Positions 1-9,638 of a DNA stretch of 64,000 nucleotides are shown piece after piece. Below the pieces are notes generated by a model that saw only the letters and a program-made list of their open reading frames with translations, had not been told where the DNA came from and did no database searches. Every line of letters starts with the position of its first letter. Positions within the stretch are counted from its first letter, which is position 1. This DNA comes from an uncultured Bacteroides sp. (GTDB lineage: Bacteria; Bacteroidota; Bacteroidia; Bacteroidales; Bacteroidaceae). The stretch is taken from positions 1 to 64,000 of the forward strand of contig CALUJC010000004.1 in the NCBI GenBank assembly GCA_944320865.1. The letters are read 5' to 3'. Both the position numbers and the translations under genes were made by a program.

Positions 1-350
1 ATAAGGATGAAAAATTTGTGGACGAGAATTACGACAAGAGCATCGAGGAACTGACATGGCATCTCATCAAGGAGCAGTTGGTGAAGGCCAACGATATCAA
101 GGTAGAGCAAGACGACATCACCGCCATGGCCAAAGAAGCTACGCGTGCACAGTTTGCCCAATATGGCATGCTTACAGTACCCGATGAATTGCTGGAAAAC
201 TACGCCAAGGAAATGCTGAAGAAGAAAGAAAGCGTGGAAGGCTTGGTAAACCGTGTCATTGAGTCCAAACTCTCGGCAGCCTTGAAGAATAAGGTGACAC
301 TGGAGTCCAAGACTGTTTCTGTAGAAGATTTCAACAAAATGTTTGAATAA
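1..350 (+). CDS. tig: Trigger factor, C-terminal part (5' end outside window)
   Basis: Ribosome-associated peptidyl-prolyl isomerase and chaperone; only about the last 116 codons lie in the window. The reading frame is open from base 3 and enters from upstream, so the GTG at 18 is not a real start. The visible part is the lysine- and glutamate-rich helical C-terminal arm, ending VSVEDFNKMFE-stop, which fits Bacteroidales trigger factors. A rho-independent terminator follows about 50 bp after the stop. Identification rests on the C-terminal segment alone, but the grpE-dnaJ chaperone genes downstream agree with it. Confidence 0.8.
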   Translation, partial: KDEKFVDENYDKSIEELTWHLIKEQLVKANDIKVEQDDITAMAKEATRAQFAQYGMLTVPDELLENYAKEMLKKKESVEGLVNRVIESKLSAALKNKVTLESKTVSVEDFNKMFE

Positions 351-401
351 TCATTATGCCTTCCATCGTCTTTGCACCGATGTGGAGGCGTGAGGACATT
401 G

Positions 402-441
402 AAGTCGGTTGCCGTGTATCCGGTGGCCGACTTTTGTTTTT
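402..441 (+). terminator. Terminator after trigger factor
   Basis: AAGTCGG (402-408) pairs with CCGACTT (427-433) and is followed by TTGTTTTTG. It separates tig from grpE-dnaJ. The remaining bases up to grpE (442-587) show no clear TAnnTTTG promoter. Confidence 0.7.
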
Positions 442-587
442 GTGCCTTTGCAGCATGGTATGTATGCTCTATTAGTCTGCCACTCTGTCATAAGCGGACT
501 ATTTATGTACGGCTTTTGCCAGGGAGGGTGATTTGGCAAACTTTTTGTAGAGAAAAGGGTATTTAAAGCATTTTATGTAGAGAAGGT

Positions 588-1220
588 ATGAGCAGAAAAC
601 ACAATCGGAATAAAAAATATAATAATATGAACCAAGACGAAAAAGATTTTGAACAAAAGGAGGAAGTAAAGGAAGATGTTACTTCTCAAACTCCGGACGC
701 TGAAGCTGCGCAAGCGCAAGAAAATGCTTCTGGGGAGACAACTTCTGAAAGTGGGGAAGATGTACAGGCAAAAGAATTGGAAGAGGTAAAAGAGCAGTTG
801 GAGGCGCAGAAGGACAAATACCTGCGTCTTTCTGCCGAATTTGATAATTATCGTAAACGCACCATGAAGGAAAAAGCCGAACTGGTGCTGAATGGCGGTG
901 AAAAGACCATCAGCAGCATTCTGCCTGTGTTGGATGATTTTGAGCGTGCACTTCAGAATATGGAGAAAACCACCGATGTTAATGCCGTTAAAGAAGGAGT
1001 GGAAATTATCTATAACAAGTTCATGAAAGTGCTAAAGGAAAATGGCGTGAAAGTCATTGAGGCCAAGGGGTTGCCTCTGAATACCGATTTTCATGAGGCT
1101 ATTGCCGTAATCCCCGCTCCGGAGGAGGCCTTGAAAGGTAAGGTTTTGGATTGTGTGCAAAACGGCTACACATTGAACGATAAAGTGATACGCCACGCTA
1201 AAGTAGTAGTAGGAGAATAA
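588..1220 (+). CDS. grpE: GrpE nucleotide exchange factor
   Basis: Co-chaperone that releases ADP from DnaK; acts as a dimer in the cytoplasm. As written the protein has 210 residues. The first ~65 are a low-complexity acidic tail (EEVKEDVTSQ, AQAQEN). A long coiled-coil helix follows (ELEEVKEQLEAQKDKYLRLSAE), then the GrpE core with FDNYRKRT, LPVLDDFERAL and the beta-sheet head ending NGYTLNDKVIRHAKVVVGE. A second possible start at 627 (MNQDEKDF) would give 197 residues; AGAAGG sits only one base before the 588 ATG, so the start is uncertain. dnaJ begins 21 bp later, forming a grpE-dnaJ heat-shock pair; dnaK is not in the window. Confidence 0.95.
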   Translation: MSRKHNRNKKYNNMNQDEKDFEQKEEVKEDVTSQTPDAEAAQAQENASGETTSESGEDVQAKELEEVKEQLEAQKDKYLRLSAEFDNYRKRTMKEKAELVLNGGEKTISSILPVLDDFERALQNMEKTTDVNAVKEGVEIIYNKFMKVLKENGVKVIEAKGLPLNTDFHEAIAVIPAPEEALKGKVLDCVQNGYTLNDKVIRHAKVVVGE

Positions 1221-1241
1221 TTCACAGAGCATTGCGGAGTC

Positions 1242-2408
1242 ATGGAAAAAAGAGATTACTACGAAGTCTTAGGGGTCGAGAAAAATGCGTCGGCCGATGA
1301 AATAAAGAAAGCCTATAGGAAAAAAGCCATTCAATATCACCCGGATAGGAATCCCGGCGATAAGGACGCGGAAGAAAAATTCAAAGAAGCAGCGGAGGCC
1401 TATGATGTGTTGAGCAATCCGGACAAACGTGCACGTTATGACCAGTTTGGCCACGCAGGTTTGGGAGGCGCAGCCGGCAATGGCGGGCCTTTTGGAGGAT
1501 TCAGCGGAGGCATGTCGATGGATGATATCTTCTCCATGTTTGGTGATATCTTCGGAGGCCATGGCGGTGGCTTCGGCGGTTTTAGTGGCTTTAGCGGTGG
1601 CTCTACCCAGCAAAGGCGTTATCGTGGCTCGGACTTGCGCGTGAAAGTGAAACTGACTCTGAAGGAAATATCTACCGGTGTAGAAAAGAAATTCAAGTTG
1701 AAGAAGTATGTGCCTTGCAGTCATTGCCATGGTACGGGTGCTGAAGGTAATAGCGGCACGGACACATGTCCCACATGTAAAGGAAGCGGTACTGTTATCC
1801 GCAACCAACAGACCATATTGGGGACAATGCAGACGCGCATGACATGTCCTACATGCGGCGGTGAAGGGCGGATTATAAAGAACAAGTGTAAGGAGTGTGC
1901 CGGTGAGGGTATAGTTTACGGGGAAGAAGTAATAACGGTGAAAATTCCTAAAGGTGTAGCAGATGGCATGCAACTTTCCATGAGTGGTAAGGGTAATGCA
2001 GGAAAACACAACGGAATACCGGGTGACTTGCTTATATTGGTAGAGGAAGAACCCGACAAGGAATTGATACGGGATGAAAGTGACTTGATTTATAATCTTC
2101 TGCTCAGTTTCCCGACTGCCGCTTTGGGTGGCGCGGTTGAGATTCCTACCATAGATGGTAAGGTGAAAGTAAAAATAGAACCCGGCACGCAACCCGGCAA
2201 AGTATTGCGATTGCGTAATAAGGGATTGCCCAACATCAATGGTTATGGCACGGGCGACCTGCTGGTAAACGTCAGCATCTATGTGCCCGAAACGTTGAGC
2301 AAAGATGAGAAGAAGGCGTTGGAGAGCATGGAGAATTCTGAGAACTTCAAACCTAACCTTTCGATAAAAGACAAGATATTCAGAAAATTCAAGAGTTTCT
2401 TTGATTAG
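1242..2408 (+). CDS. dnaJ: Chaperone protein DnaJ
   Basis: Hsp40 co-chaperone that delivers substrates to DnaK and stimulates its ATPase. 388 residues, normal for type I DnaJ. Order: J domain (1-70) with the HPD motif at 33-35; a Gly/Phe-rich linker (about 75-130); four CxxCxGxG zinc motifs ([32 protein letters not shown]); then the two C-terminal substrate-binding beta domains. All zinc ligands are present. It follows grpE on the same strand and is closed by a strong bidirectional terminator. Confidence 0.98.
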   Translation: MEKRDYYEVLGVEKNASADEIKKAYRKKAIQYHPDRNPGDKDAEEKFKEAAEAYDVLSNPDKRARYDQFGHAGLGGAAGNGGPFGGFSGGMSMDDIFSMFGDIFGGHGGGFGGFSGFSGGSTQQRRYRGSDLRVKVKLTLKEISTGVEKKFKLKKYVPCSHCHGTGAEGNSGTDTCPTCKGSGTVIRNQQTILGTMQTRMTCPTCGGEGRIIKNKCKECAGEGIVYGEEVITVKIPKGVADGMQLSMSGKGNAGKHNGIPGDLLILVEEEPDKELIRDESDLIYNLLLSFPTAALGGAVEIPTIDGKVKVKIEPGTQPGKVLRLRNKGLPNINGYGTGDLLVNVSIYVPETLSKDEKKALESMENSENFKPNLSIKDKIFRKFKSFFD

Positions 2409-2426
2409 AATCATTGGAAGTTAATA

Positions 2427-2479
2427 AAAAACGGGAAGCGGGTAGTAGACCATCTGTCATTACCCGCTTCCCGTTTTTT
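2427..2479. terminator. Bidirectional terminator between dnaJ and wzz
   Basis: An 18-bp perfect stem: AAAAACGGGAAGCGGGTA (2427-2444) with its complement at 2461-2478. The A-run on one side and T-run on the other mean it can stop both dnaJ (+) and the converging export operon (-). Confidence 0.9.
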
Positions 2480-2504
2480 ATAAGTATTGTGTCAGGAATT
2501 TTCT

Positions 2505-3617
2505 CTATGCATCGAGCTTGGGGGCTTGTTTTCTCCATGAGAGGATAAAATCTCTGACAAATAATATCCAGCCGACGCTACCCACGCCTGCCAGGAATAC
2601 AAAACCTATCAGAATCATCATTTTATTGGGCTTGGATGCCCGCAGGGGCACTGTAGCCGGTTGTACTACCGTATAAACCGGTGTAATTTCTTGTACTTTG
2701 GCTTTGGCCATTTGCAATTGTTGGGAGACCTGCGTATAAACCTGATATGTCAGGTTCATTTCATTTTGCAGGCGTTCTTGCTCTACGGCAAAACTTCTTA
2801 AAATGATATTTTGGTTAGCATCTACAAACTTGGCGTATTTTTGTTGTGCCTCTTCATAATTGTTTTTGGCTTCTGCATAAAGTTTTTCCGTGAAAGCCAA
2901 GTCATGCCGGGCTTTGTTGGTGCGGTAATCTGTTATGTAGTTTTGTAGGCAGTGCATAACGGTATCTGTAAGGGAAGCAGAAATCAGGGGGTCTTGCATG
3001 GTTACAGACAGGGTGGTGACTCCGGTCTTTTTGTCTACAGAGACGGCGATGCGGCTATTCAAAGCATTGGCTATGCCGGTTTCTTCCGGTGTCAGGCGGA
3101 AGGTATTAAACCCTTCGCTTTCTTCTCCTTCTGCATCGTCATCGCTTTTGAACAGGGACAGTGTCCAGCCTACCACCTTGAAGGGGGCGGATATTACAGC
3201 ACTCCACCAGGGGCTGCGCTGCTCATCTTTCAGATAGGCATACAGGGTGGTGTCTATCTCGCCTTCTTCGTCTCTCACATGGATGTTAAACAAATCGACC
3301 AGGAATGGGGTGGAGCTGACGATATCCGGATAAAGTTCTGGAGATAAGGCATCTTCTCCAGTAGTGCTCCCCAAGTTGATTCCGGCCATGGCAGCCAAAG
3401 CGCCCATGCTTCCTCTGCTTGTACTTCCTCCGGTTTCAGGGGCTAATGTGACAGTTGTTGAATATTCTTTGGGAGTGCTGAACCCAACCACCAATGCAAC
3501 GATTATTGCAATGCCACAAGCTTTCAGTACTAATTTGCGGCCGCTCCATACTTTCTTAGCAAGTTCTATCAGGTCTATTTCCTGTTCTTCCGGTATTTTG
3601 TTTTGCTCTTCGTTCAT
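2505..3617 (-). CDS. Wzz-family polysaccharide chain-length/co-polymerase protein
   Basis: Inner-membrane protein that sets chain length or supports export of surface polysaccharide. 370 residues: a cytoplasmic start, TM1 at about 29-50 (IAIIVALVVGFS), a large periplasmic region with a coiled coil (about 230-310), a Pro-rich stretch (QPATVPLRASKP) and TM2 near 332-356. This TM-periplasmic-TM plan with proline before TM2 is the Wzz plan. There is no C-terminal tyrosine-kinase (Walker) domain. It lies 11 bp after the SLBB export gene in the same operon and is the last gene before the terminator. Confidence 0.9.
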   Translation of the reverse strand: MNEEQNKIPEEQEIDLIELAKKVWSGRKLVLKACGIAIIVALVVGFSTPKEYSTTVTLAPETGGSTSRGSMGALAAMAGINLGSTTGEDALSPELYPDIVSSTPFLVDLFNIHVRDEEGEIDTTLYAYLKDEQRSPWWSAVISAPFKVVGWTLSLFKSDDDAEGEESEGFNTFRLTPEETGIANALNSRIAVSVDKKTGVTTLSVTMQDPLISASLTDTVMHCLQNYITDYRTNKARHDLAFTEKLYAEAKNNYEEAQQKYAKFVDANQNIILRSFAVEQERLQNEMNLTYQVYTQVSQQLQMAKAKVQEITPVYTVVQPATVPLRASKPNKMMILIGFVFLAGVGSVGWILFVRDFILSWRKQAPKLDA

Positions 3618-3628
3618 AAAACTTATTT

Positions 3629-6124
3629 TTATCTAAAGAGATTAACCAATGTAGCAACCATGGTGGCTAGTGATGCAGCGGAAGTCCCCATGCCTATAAT
3701 TTCGGCTGGACTCATCCGGTTTCTGTTGTCTTTTTGTGGAACGATAATCTCGCATCCCGGTTCTATAGCTTTCGATTTTGATTTTAATCGAGATACAGTT
3801 CCATTCATATATACTACATATACTTTGCGTTTTTTTGCATTATTGCCATATCCACCAGCTTGGTTGATATAGTAGCGCAGGTTCTCACCTTTTTTGTAGG
3901 ATACTGTATTCGGATACATTACCGCCCCGTTTATTTTTACTGTATTTACATATTCAGGTACCATTAAGAGGTCTCCTTCACGCAGTACCATGTCATAATC
4001 AGATCCTGGTTTCTCTAAAGCAAGATCCAAGTTGATACCTACAGAATAGGTATCTGCTACGTCAAGTTTGTCCATGGCAATAGAGTCGCCACTCATTCGT
4101 GCCATGCGTAGCATATCGTCTTTGCGTCGCAGTTCTTCTTCGGTCATTTTGCGTACTAAACGGGCTCCTTTTACGTAGGCGTCGGGGGTAATGCCTCCGG
4201 CTTTTTTGACGAGGTCGCTTAAGCGCTCATTCTTTTTTGACAATGCATAACTTCCGCTAAACAGAACTTCACCTTCTACAGTTACATTTTGTTGTGGATG
4301 ATATGCTGGGCTTTTGCGGATATATATTTCATCGAATGGGGCGAGGTGAAAATTTTCGCTGCCTTGTCCGATTAATAGACCATCTTTTAAGTCAAAAACG
4401 AAAGTTTGTCCTATGGTTGTGCTGAATTCGGCACTGCGAGGACTTTTTACACGTCGGGCGACTTCCACTTTAGTGGTGGCTGCTGCTTCCAAAAGACCTC
4501 CGGCTTGTAGTACTAAGTCTTCTATAGACATATTGTCTGAATAGAGGTAAGTGCCCGGATTGGCAACTTCTCCATGGATTGTTAATGTACGCTCTTCTTG
4601 CAGATCGTGTATGCTGGGAATGTATAATACATCATTCTTTTGCAAGGGAATGTCTGTTGAAGTGCCATTCAACACTCCTTTTACGTCGACGGATATGATT
4701 TCATGTGTCAGGTCTTCGTGTTCACGGTCAATGATGGCGCGATTCAAGAATGCATCACCTCTTATACCTTCCGCTTTTTTTATCAGTTGTTTTACGGTAC
4801 TTATTTCATCGTTTATTTGATATAGTCCTTCCCGGTAGACGGCACCACGTATTTCTACACGGTTCTCAAAACGTTGTAAAACAGAGTCTACACTTACTTC
4901 ATCGCCATCATCCATTTTGAAGATGGTATAGTCTGTATCGTCAACATTGTAGATTTGTTGCTCACGTCCGCTTTTCCGGATGACTCGTACAGCCTTTTTA
5001 TAGGCATCTCCGGTGAAATTTCCGGCATAATTCAGCAGATCGTGCATTGTTTCTTCGGACTTAAGTTCGTAAAACATAGGGCGTTTTACTTTACCAGTGA
5101 TATGTACTAAAGACTGGTATGGGCTGACAAGAATCACATCACCATCTTGCAGGCGGATATCATCTTTAATCTTCCCTTGCATGATGTAGTCGTATACGTC
5201 GAGAGTGGCAATGACATTTTCTCCACGTACAACCTTAATGGCACGTAGAGTTCCAATGTCATTCACTCCTCCAGCATGGTATAGGGCGTGGAATACAGAT
5301 GCGAAAGCAGACAATGTGTAGGTGCCAGGGACGGTAACTTCACCCATCACATTCACTTGAATAGACCGTATTTCTCCCAAAGCTAATTTTACTTGTGTGG
5401 ACGGCAAGTTGCCGGATACACCGGAATAAATGCGTGCAAATTCTTGTTTCAAATATTCGTTGGCTTCTTCTACAGTTTTACCACTTAGGTATACTGGGCC
5501 TAAGTTGCTGACTAATATACTTCCTTCAGGCGAAATGGTTTGGCGGATAGTCGTTTCAGAAGCTCCCCAAACATCAATGATTACCTCATCACCAGGCCCC
5601 AAACGATAGTTGAGCGGCGTGGCTATATTCATGCTTGGTTCAAATGTCAGGTTTGGATTGTCAAATATGTTATGCCCAAAAATCTGCTCAGTTGGATCTT
5701 CTTCCTCCTCTTCTTCCATAGTTGGATACATTTCACCATACATGGCAAGAGAATCCTCTTGTGCCATTTCTTCATCAGTCATTAAACGATTGGTGGCGCG
5801 CAAGTCTGTTTGGATATTGTTTGACCGGCGTTGATTGGATTTATCTGTATATTTCTTTTGCCCTCTTTGGCGTGAGCGGTTGTCTAATTTTCCTTCATCC
5901 GTAAAGTTCCCTGATTGCTCGGCTTCATAATTTTCACGGATTCTTTCCACTTGTTCTTTGGTGATGCCTCGGCGCATCAGTTCCGAAACAATTTGTTTTT
6001 CTGCCTTGCCTGCTTTTTGTGCATTTTGTATATACTGAATGACCTGATCATCTGTCATTTGTTGGGCTATAGCGGTTCCGCCTAAAATAAATGCCAAGAA
6101 AAATAATGTAATAAGCCTGCGCAT
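3629..6124 (-). CDS. Wza-like outer-membrane polysaccharide export protein with SLBB domains
   Basis: Probable outer-membrane channel for exopolysaccharide. 831 residues: signal peptide (1-21), a small helical N-terminal segment (QMTDDQVIQYIQNAQKAGK), a charged low-complexity linker with a Glu run near 137-143, the Poly_export domain beginning LNYRLGPGDEVIIDVWG (about 171-187), and several SLBB repeats (for example INVMGEVTVPGTY, LTIHGEVANPGTY, VTVEGEVLFSGSY, VKINGAVMYPNT). It ends in a hydrophobic/amphipathic helix. Longer than E. coli Wza, as usual in Bacteroides. A TAnnTTTG element lies about 45 bp before the start. No glycosyltransferase or flippase genes are next to it. Confidence 0.9.
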   Translation of the reverse strand: MRRLITLFFLAFILGGTAIAQQMTDDQVIQYIQNAQKAGKAEKQIVSELMRRGITKEQVERIRENYEAEQSGNFTDEGKLDNRSRQRGQKKYTDKSNQRRSNNIQTDLRATNRLMTDEEMAQEDSLAMYGEMYPTMEEEEEEDPTEQIFGHNIFDNPNLTFEPSMNIATPLNYRLGPGDEVIIDVWGASETTIRQTISPEGSILVSNLGPVYLSGKTVEEANEYLKQEFARIYSGVSGNLPSTQVKLALGEIRSIQVNVMGEVTVPGTYTLSAFASVFHALYHAGGVNDIGTLRAIKVVRGENVIATLDVYDYIMQGKIKDDIRLQDGDVILVSPYQSLVHITGKVKRPMFYELKSEETMHDLLNYAGNFTGDAYKKAVRVIRKSGREQQIYNVDDTDYTIFKMDDGDEVSVDSVLQRFENRVEIRGAVYREGLYQINDEISTVKQLIKKAEGIRGDAFLNRAIIDREHEDLTHEIISVDVKGVLNGTSTDIPLQKNDVLYIPSIHDLQEERTLTIHGEVANPGTYLYSDNMSIEDLVLQAGGLLEAAATTKVEVARRVKSPRSAEFSTTIGQTFVFDLKDGLLIGQGSENFHLAPFDEIYIRKSPAYHPQQNVTVEGEVLFSGSYALSKKNERLSDLVKKAGGITPDAYVKGARLVRKMTEEELRRKDDMLRMARMSGDSIAMDKLDVADTYSVGINLDLALEKPGSDYDMVLREGDLLMVPEYVNTVKINGAVMYPNTVSYKKGENLRYYINQAGGYGNNAKKRKVYVVYMNGTVSRLKSKSKAIEPGCEIIVPQKDNRNRMSPAEIIGMGTSAASLATMVATLVNLFR

Positions 6125-6168
6125 AAGTTTCTCGTTACTTGTTTTGAATCCCTATATTATAATGGGGG

Positions 6169-6176
6169 CAAAGTTA
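6169..6176 (-). promoter_or_regulatory. Promoter -7 element for the wza-wzz operon
   Basis: Reads TAACTTTG on the minus strand, matching TAnnTTTG, about 45 bp before the wza-like start codon. A matching -33 TTTG at the usual spacing is not evident. Confidence 0.55.
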
Positions 6177-6302
6177 TAAATATTATTCATACAAGCCGCT
6201 TTATTTCGCTTGTTTTGATATTTAATAATTGTGATATCGGTTAATTTGTGCAGCAAATAGTCGGTTAAAACCAGGCATTTTGAGAAAAAATACGTGAATC
6301 CT

Positions 6303-6332
6303 TTTGTAGTTTGAAATAAAGCAGTACCTTTG
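6303..6332 (+). promoter_or_regulatory. Promoter of tRNA-Thr
   Basis: TTTG at 6303-6306, 18 bp, then TACCTTTG at 6325-6332. This is the Bacteroidota -33/-7 pair, ending about 20 bp before the tRNA. Confidence 0.8.
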
Positions 6333-6351
6333 CACCCCGTAATCAAGTTAT

Positions 6352-6424
<73 letters not shown>

Positions 6425-6429
6425 CAATG

Positions 6430-6475
6430 AAAAAGAGCCTCAAATGATATTTTATCGTTTTAGGCTCTTTTTTAT
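6430..6475 (+). terminator. Terminator of tRNA-Thr
   Basis: AAAAAGAGCCT (6430-6440) pairs with AGGCTCTTTTT (6462-6472), followed by T residues. Confidence 0.85.
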
Positions 6476-6595
6476 GACAATACCTTCCTTGCGGGTTAAA
6501 GAAATATCAGATTAACATAAGATAAGCCTCTTAAGAACGGGAAAACCTGTAATTGAATATCCCCAAATCGAGCTGAGTAAAATTTAAACATAATG

Positions 6596-6629
6596 AAGGC
6601 GGGTACAACACAGCAGTTGTATCCGCCTT
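6596..6629 (-). terminator. Hairpin at the end of the nuo operon
   Basis: AAGGCGGGTACAAC (6596-6609) pairs with GTTGTATCCGCCTT (6616-6629) with one G-T wobble, about 30 bp past the nuoN stop. The T-run on the minus side is weak, so it may act as a 3' stabiliser as much as a terminator. Confidence 0.6.
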
Positions 6630-6659
6630 ATTTTGCACTATAAGGAGTAAAATCATCTT

Positions 6660-8099
6660 CTACAGCCCATAGGCATATTGCCCGATGCTGTCGTATACTA
6701 CGCTGGCAATGCTCAGCACAATGATGCCCAGCGTGCAGATGGCCAGACTGGCACGCGTGTAGTTGTCGCTGCGGAAGGTAGCGATGGGGGCATCGTTGGG
6801 ATTGATGTACATGGCCTTCACCACCTTGAGGTAGTAGAACAAGGAGATGATGGTGTTGAGCAAGGCTATGAATACCAACAGGTGGAATCCGCCATGGAAG
6901 GCTGCCGCAAAGATGAAGAATTTGGAGAAGAAGCCTGCAAACGGCGGGATGCCTGCCAGCGAGAACAAGGCAAGCGTCATGAGGAATGCCAAGCGGGGAT
7001 TGGTGGCGTACAGGCCGTTATAGTCTTGCAGCGTAACCTTGTTGGAGCGCTCGGCCACGATGTTAATGACGGTAAACACGCCCAGGTTGGCAAACAGGTA
7101 TATCAGTATGTAGTACACCAGCGCCGTCATGCCTTGTGGCGTTCCGGCAATGATGCCCAGCATGATGTAGCCTGCCTGCGAGATGCTGGAGAAAGCCATC
7201 AGTCGCTTCAGGTTGTTTTGGCGCAGGGCAAAGAGGTTGGCCACGGTGATGGAGGCAATGGTAACCCAGAACAATACTTCCTGCCATTGTGCCACCATGG
7301 GGGCAAAAACCTTGACCAATACGGCCATCAGTACAAAGGCTGCCGACCCTTTGGAGATGACGCTGAGATAAGCGGTCACCGTGCTGGGGGCACCTTCGTA
7401 AACATCGGCAGTCCAAAGGTGGAAGGGCACCAGTGAAATCTTGAATCCCATGCCGGTGAAGAAGAATACGAATGCCATGATTTGGAAAGCACTGCCGTCC
7501 AAATGGGCGGGAATGTCATCGAAGTAAAGCGTGCCCACCGTACCGTAAATCATGGAGATGCCATACAGCAGCAGGCCGCTGGAGAAAAGTGCGGTCAGTA
7601 TGTACTTCGCACCGGCTTCTGCGGAATGGTGGCGGTATTTGTCGAAAGCCACCAAAGCAGCCATGGGGATGCTGGCGGTTTCCAGTCCGATGAAGAACAT
7701 CAGGAAGTGCCCGGCGGAAATCATGAAGTACATGCCCAGCAGGGTGGAGAGCGTCAGCACGTAAAATTCGCCTTGCTTTACGGCGGTGTCGGGGCGGCGC
7801 ATCCACTCGTGAGCCATCAGGAACACTACGATGGTACCGACGGACAGGATGGACTTCACAATGTGCTGCATCGGCGAGTTGTAGTACATGCCGCCGAAAG
7901 CTTCGGCCACCGGGCCGGGCACAATGGTTATCAAGGTGTGTATTGTAAGCAATGCCACGGGCAGCATGGTGTTCAGCACCGGTTTGCCGTCGTGCTTATG
8001 GGCATCGGGGCTCATAAAGAGGTCGGCAATGAAGAGGATGACGATGACGGCTATCAGCGACAGCTCTTCTTTCATGACAAGGAATTGACTGTAATCCAT
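6660..8099 (-). CDS. nuoN: Complex I subunit NuoN
   Basis: One of three Mrp-antiporter-like proton-pumping subunits of the membrane arm of NADH:quinone oxidoreductase (Complex I). 479 residues of dense transmembrane helices. The family's key TM5 glutamate is in [10 protein letters not shown], and a TM7-8 region with conserved Lys and Pro ([15 protein letters not shown]) is visible. Last gene of the nuo operon, 25 bp after nuoM; a hairpin follows. Confidence 0.96.
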   Translation of the reverse strand: MDYSQFLVMKEELSLIAVIVILFIADLFMSPDAHKHDGKPVLNTMLPVALLTIHTLITIVPGPVAEAFGGMYYNSPMQHIVKSILSVGTIVVFLMAHEWMRRPDTAVKQGEFYVLTLSTLLGMYFMISAGHFLMFFIGLETASIPMAALVAFDKYRHHSAEAGAKYILTALFSSGLLLYGISMIYGTVGTLYFDDIPAHLDGSAFQIMAFVFFFTGMGFKISLVPFHLWTADVYEGAPSTVTAYLSVISKGSAAFVLMAVLVKVFAPMVAQWQEVLFWVTIASITVANLFALRQNNLKRLMAFSSISQAGYIMLGIIAGTPQGMTALVYYILIYLFANLGVFTVINIVAERSNKVTLQDYNGLYATNPRLAFLMTLALFSLAGIPPFAGFFSKFFIFAAAFHGGFHLLVFIALLNTIISLFYYLKVVKAMYINPNDAPIATFRSDNYTRASLAICTLGIIVLSIASVVYDSIGQYAYGL

Positions 8100-8124
8100 G
8101 TTTGTGTATCTTCTATGTTAGTAG

Positions 8125-9615
8125 TTATTGAATCATTGCTACATGTTCTACAATGGGCAATACGCTGTCGCCAATCATGCCGCTAATCCACCAAGGTGCC
8201 AGACCAAGGGCTGCCACGCAGGCTATGAGGATGATGACAGCCGTGCGTTCGTCCCACGTGGCATCGGTCAGCGTCAGGTGATGCTTGTTGGTGCAAGTGC
8301 CGTACAAAATTTTACCTACCAGTCGGAGAATGTAGACCGCCGTGATGACGATAGAGGTGCAGGCGATGATAGTCCATGCGCGGTGGAAGGTGTCGGCATG
8401 CTCAAAGGCACCGTTGAATATTGTCATCTCGGCTACGAAGCCGCTAAGGCCCGGCAAACCGAGGTTGGCAAGACCGGCAATGACGTAGCACACCGAGAGG
8501 AAAGGCATGATTTTCATCAGGCCCGACAGTTCGCGGATGTCGCGTGTATGAGTGCGCCCGTAAATCATGCCGATGAGGGCAAAGAACAAGGCCGTCATCA
8601 GTCCGTGGCTCAGCATCTGGAGCACGGCGCCTGTGCAGGCAGTCTGATTCACCATGAGGATGGCAAACAGCACCAGGCCGCAGTGTGATACGGAGGAGTA
8701 GGCATTGATGTATTTCAAGTCGGTCTGCACGCAAGCCGAGAAGGCGCCGTACACTACCGAGATGCCGGTCAGTATCAGGAATATCCAGCCCAGCTCTTGG
8801 GCGGCTTCGGGCATCAGGTACATGGCCACGCGGAAGCAACCGTAACCTCCCAGCTTCATCAGTACGCCGGCATGCAGCATGGATACTGCCGTGGGCGCCG
8901 AGGCGTGGCCGTCGGGGCTCCAAGTGTGGAAGGGGAACAGGGCGCCCAGCACGCCGAAGCCGATGAACGTGAGCGGGAACCAGATGCGTTGCTGCTCGAT
9001 GGGGATGTTGTGCAGCTGGGCTATCTCGAGCACATTCATGGTGGTGGCACCCGAACCGAAGTAGATGCCCAGGATGCCGATGAGCAACAGTGCGGAAGCT
9101 CCCATCAACATCAGCGTCAGCTTCATGGCGGAGTATTCCTTACGCCCGCTGCCCCACACGCCAATAAGGAGGTACATGGGGATGAGGGCTATCTCGTAGA
9201 ACATGAACATGGTGAACAGGTCGATGGAGATAAAGAACCCGAATACGCCCAGCGACAGGAAGGTGAACCACAGGAAGAACTCTTTGGTGAGCGGCTGCAG
9301 CCTCCAAGAGGCAAACGTGCCGGTGAATACGATAATGGCAGACAGCAGCAGCATGGCTACCGAAATGCCGTCCACGCCTACGGAGTAGTGGATGTTGAGA
9401 GCCGGATACCATACCATGTCGGCGCAGAACAGCATTTCGTCCGTAGCGCCTGCGTGGCGGGCGTTGAGGTACATCACGACCAGCGTGGCCGCCAGCACCA
9501 GCAGGGCAGAGGCACCGGTTACCATCACCGCGCGTATCTGCGCAAGGTTGCGGCTGAGCCATAGTCCCAGCAACATCAGCAGGGGGATGAGTACGAATAA
9601 ACTAAGGAAGTTCAT
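8125..9615 (-). CDS. nuoM: Complex I subunit NuoM
   Basis: Antiporter-like proton-pumping subunit of Complex I. 496 residues, polytopic. It has the TM5 glutamate motif MFYEIALIPMYLLIG and the loop FPFHTWSPDGHASAPT before the TM7-8 pumping region. It sits 23 bp after nuoL and 25 bp before nuoN, in the standard L-M-N order. Confidence 0.96.
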   Translation of the reverse strand: MNFLSLFVLIPLLMLLGLWLSRNLAQIRAVMVTGASALLVLAATLVVMYLNARHAGATDEMLFCADMVWYPALNIHYSVGVDGISVAMLLLSAIIVFTGTFASWRLQPLTKEFFLWFTFLSLGVFGFFISIDLFTMFMFYEIALIPMYLLIGVWGSGRKEYSAMKLTLMLMGASALLLIGILGIYFGSGATTMNVLEIAQLHNIPIEQQRIWFPLTFIGFGVLGALFPFHTWSPDGHASAPTAVSMLHAGVLMKLGGYGCFRVAMYLMPEAAQELGWIFLILTGISVVYGAFSACVQTDLKYINAYSSVSHCGLVLFAILMVNQTACTGAVLQMLSHGLMTALFFALIGMIYGRTHTRDIRELSGLMKIMPFLSVCYVIAGLANLGLPGLSGFVAEMTIFNGAFEHADTFHRAWTIIACTSIVITAVYILRLVGKILYGTCTNKHHLTLTDATWDERTAVIILIACVAALGLAPWWISGMIGDSVLPIVEHVAMIQ

Positions 9616-9638
9616 ATCTTCTTGTATCTATTGTTTTG

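Noticed and set aside
1269..2414. 381-residue ORF opposite dnaJ
   Set aside because: Antisense shadow of dnaJ, including its Gly-rich and Cys-rich parts.
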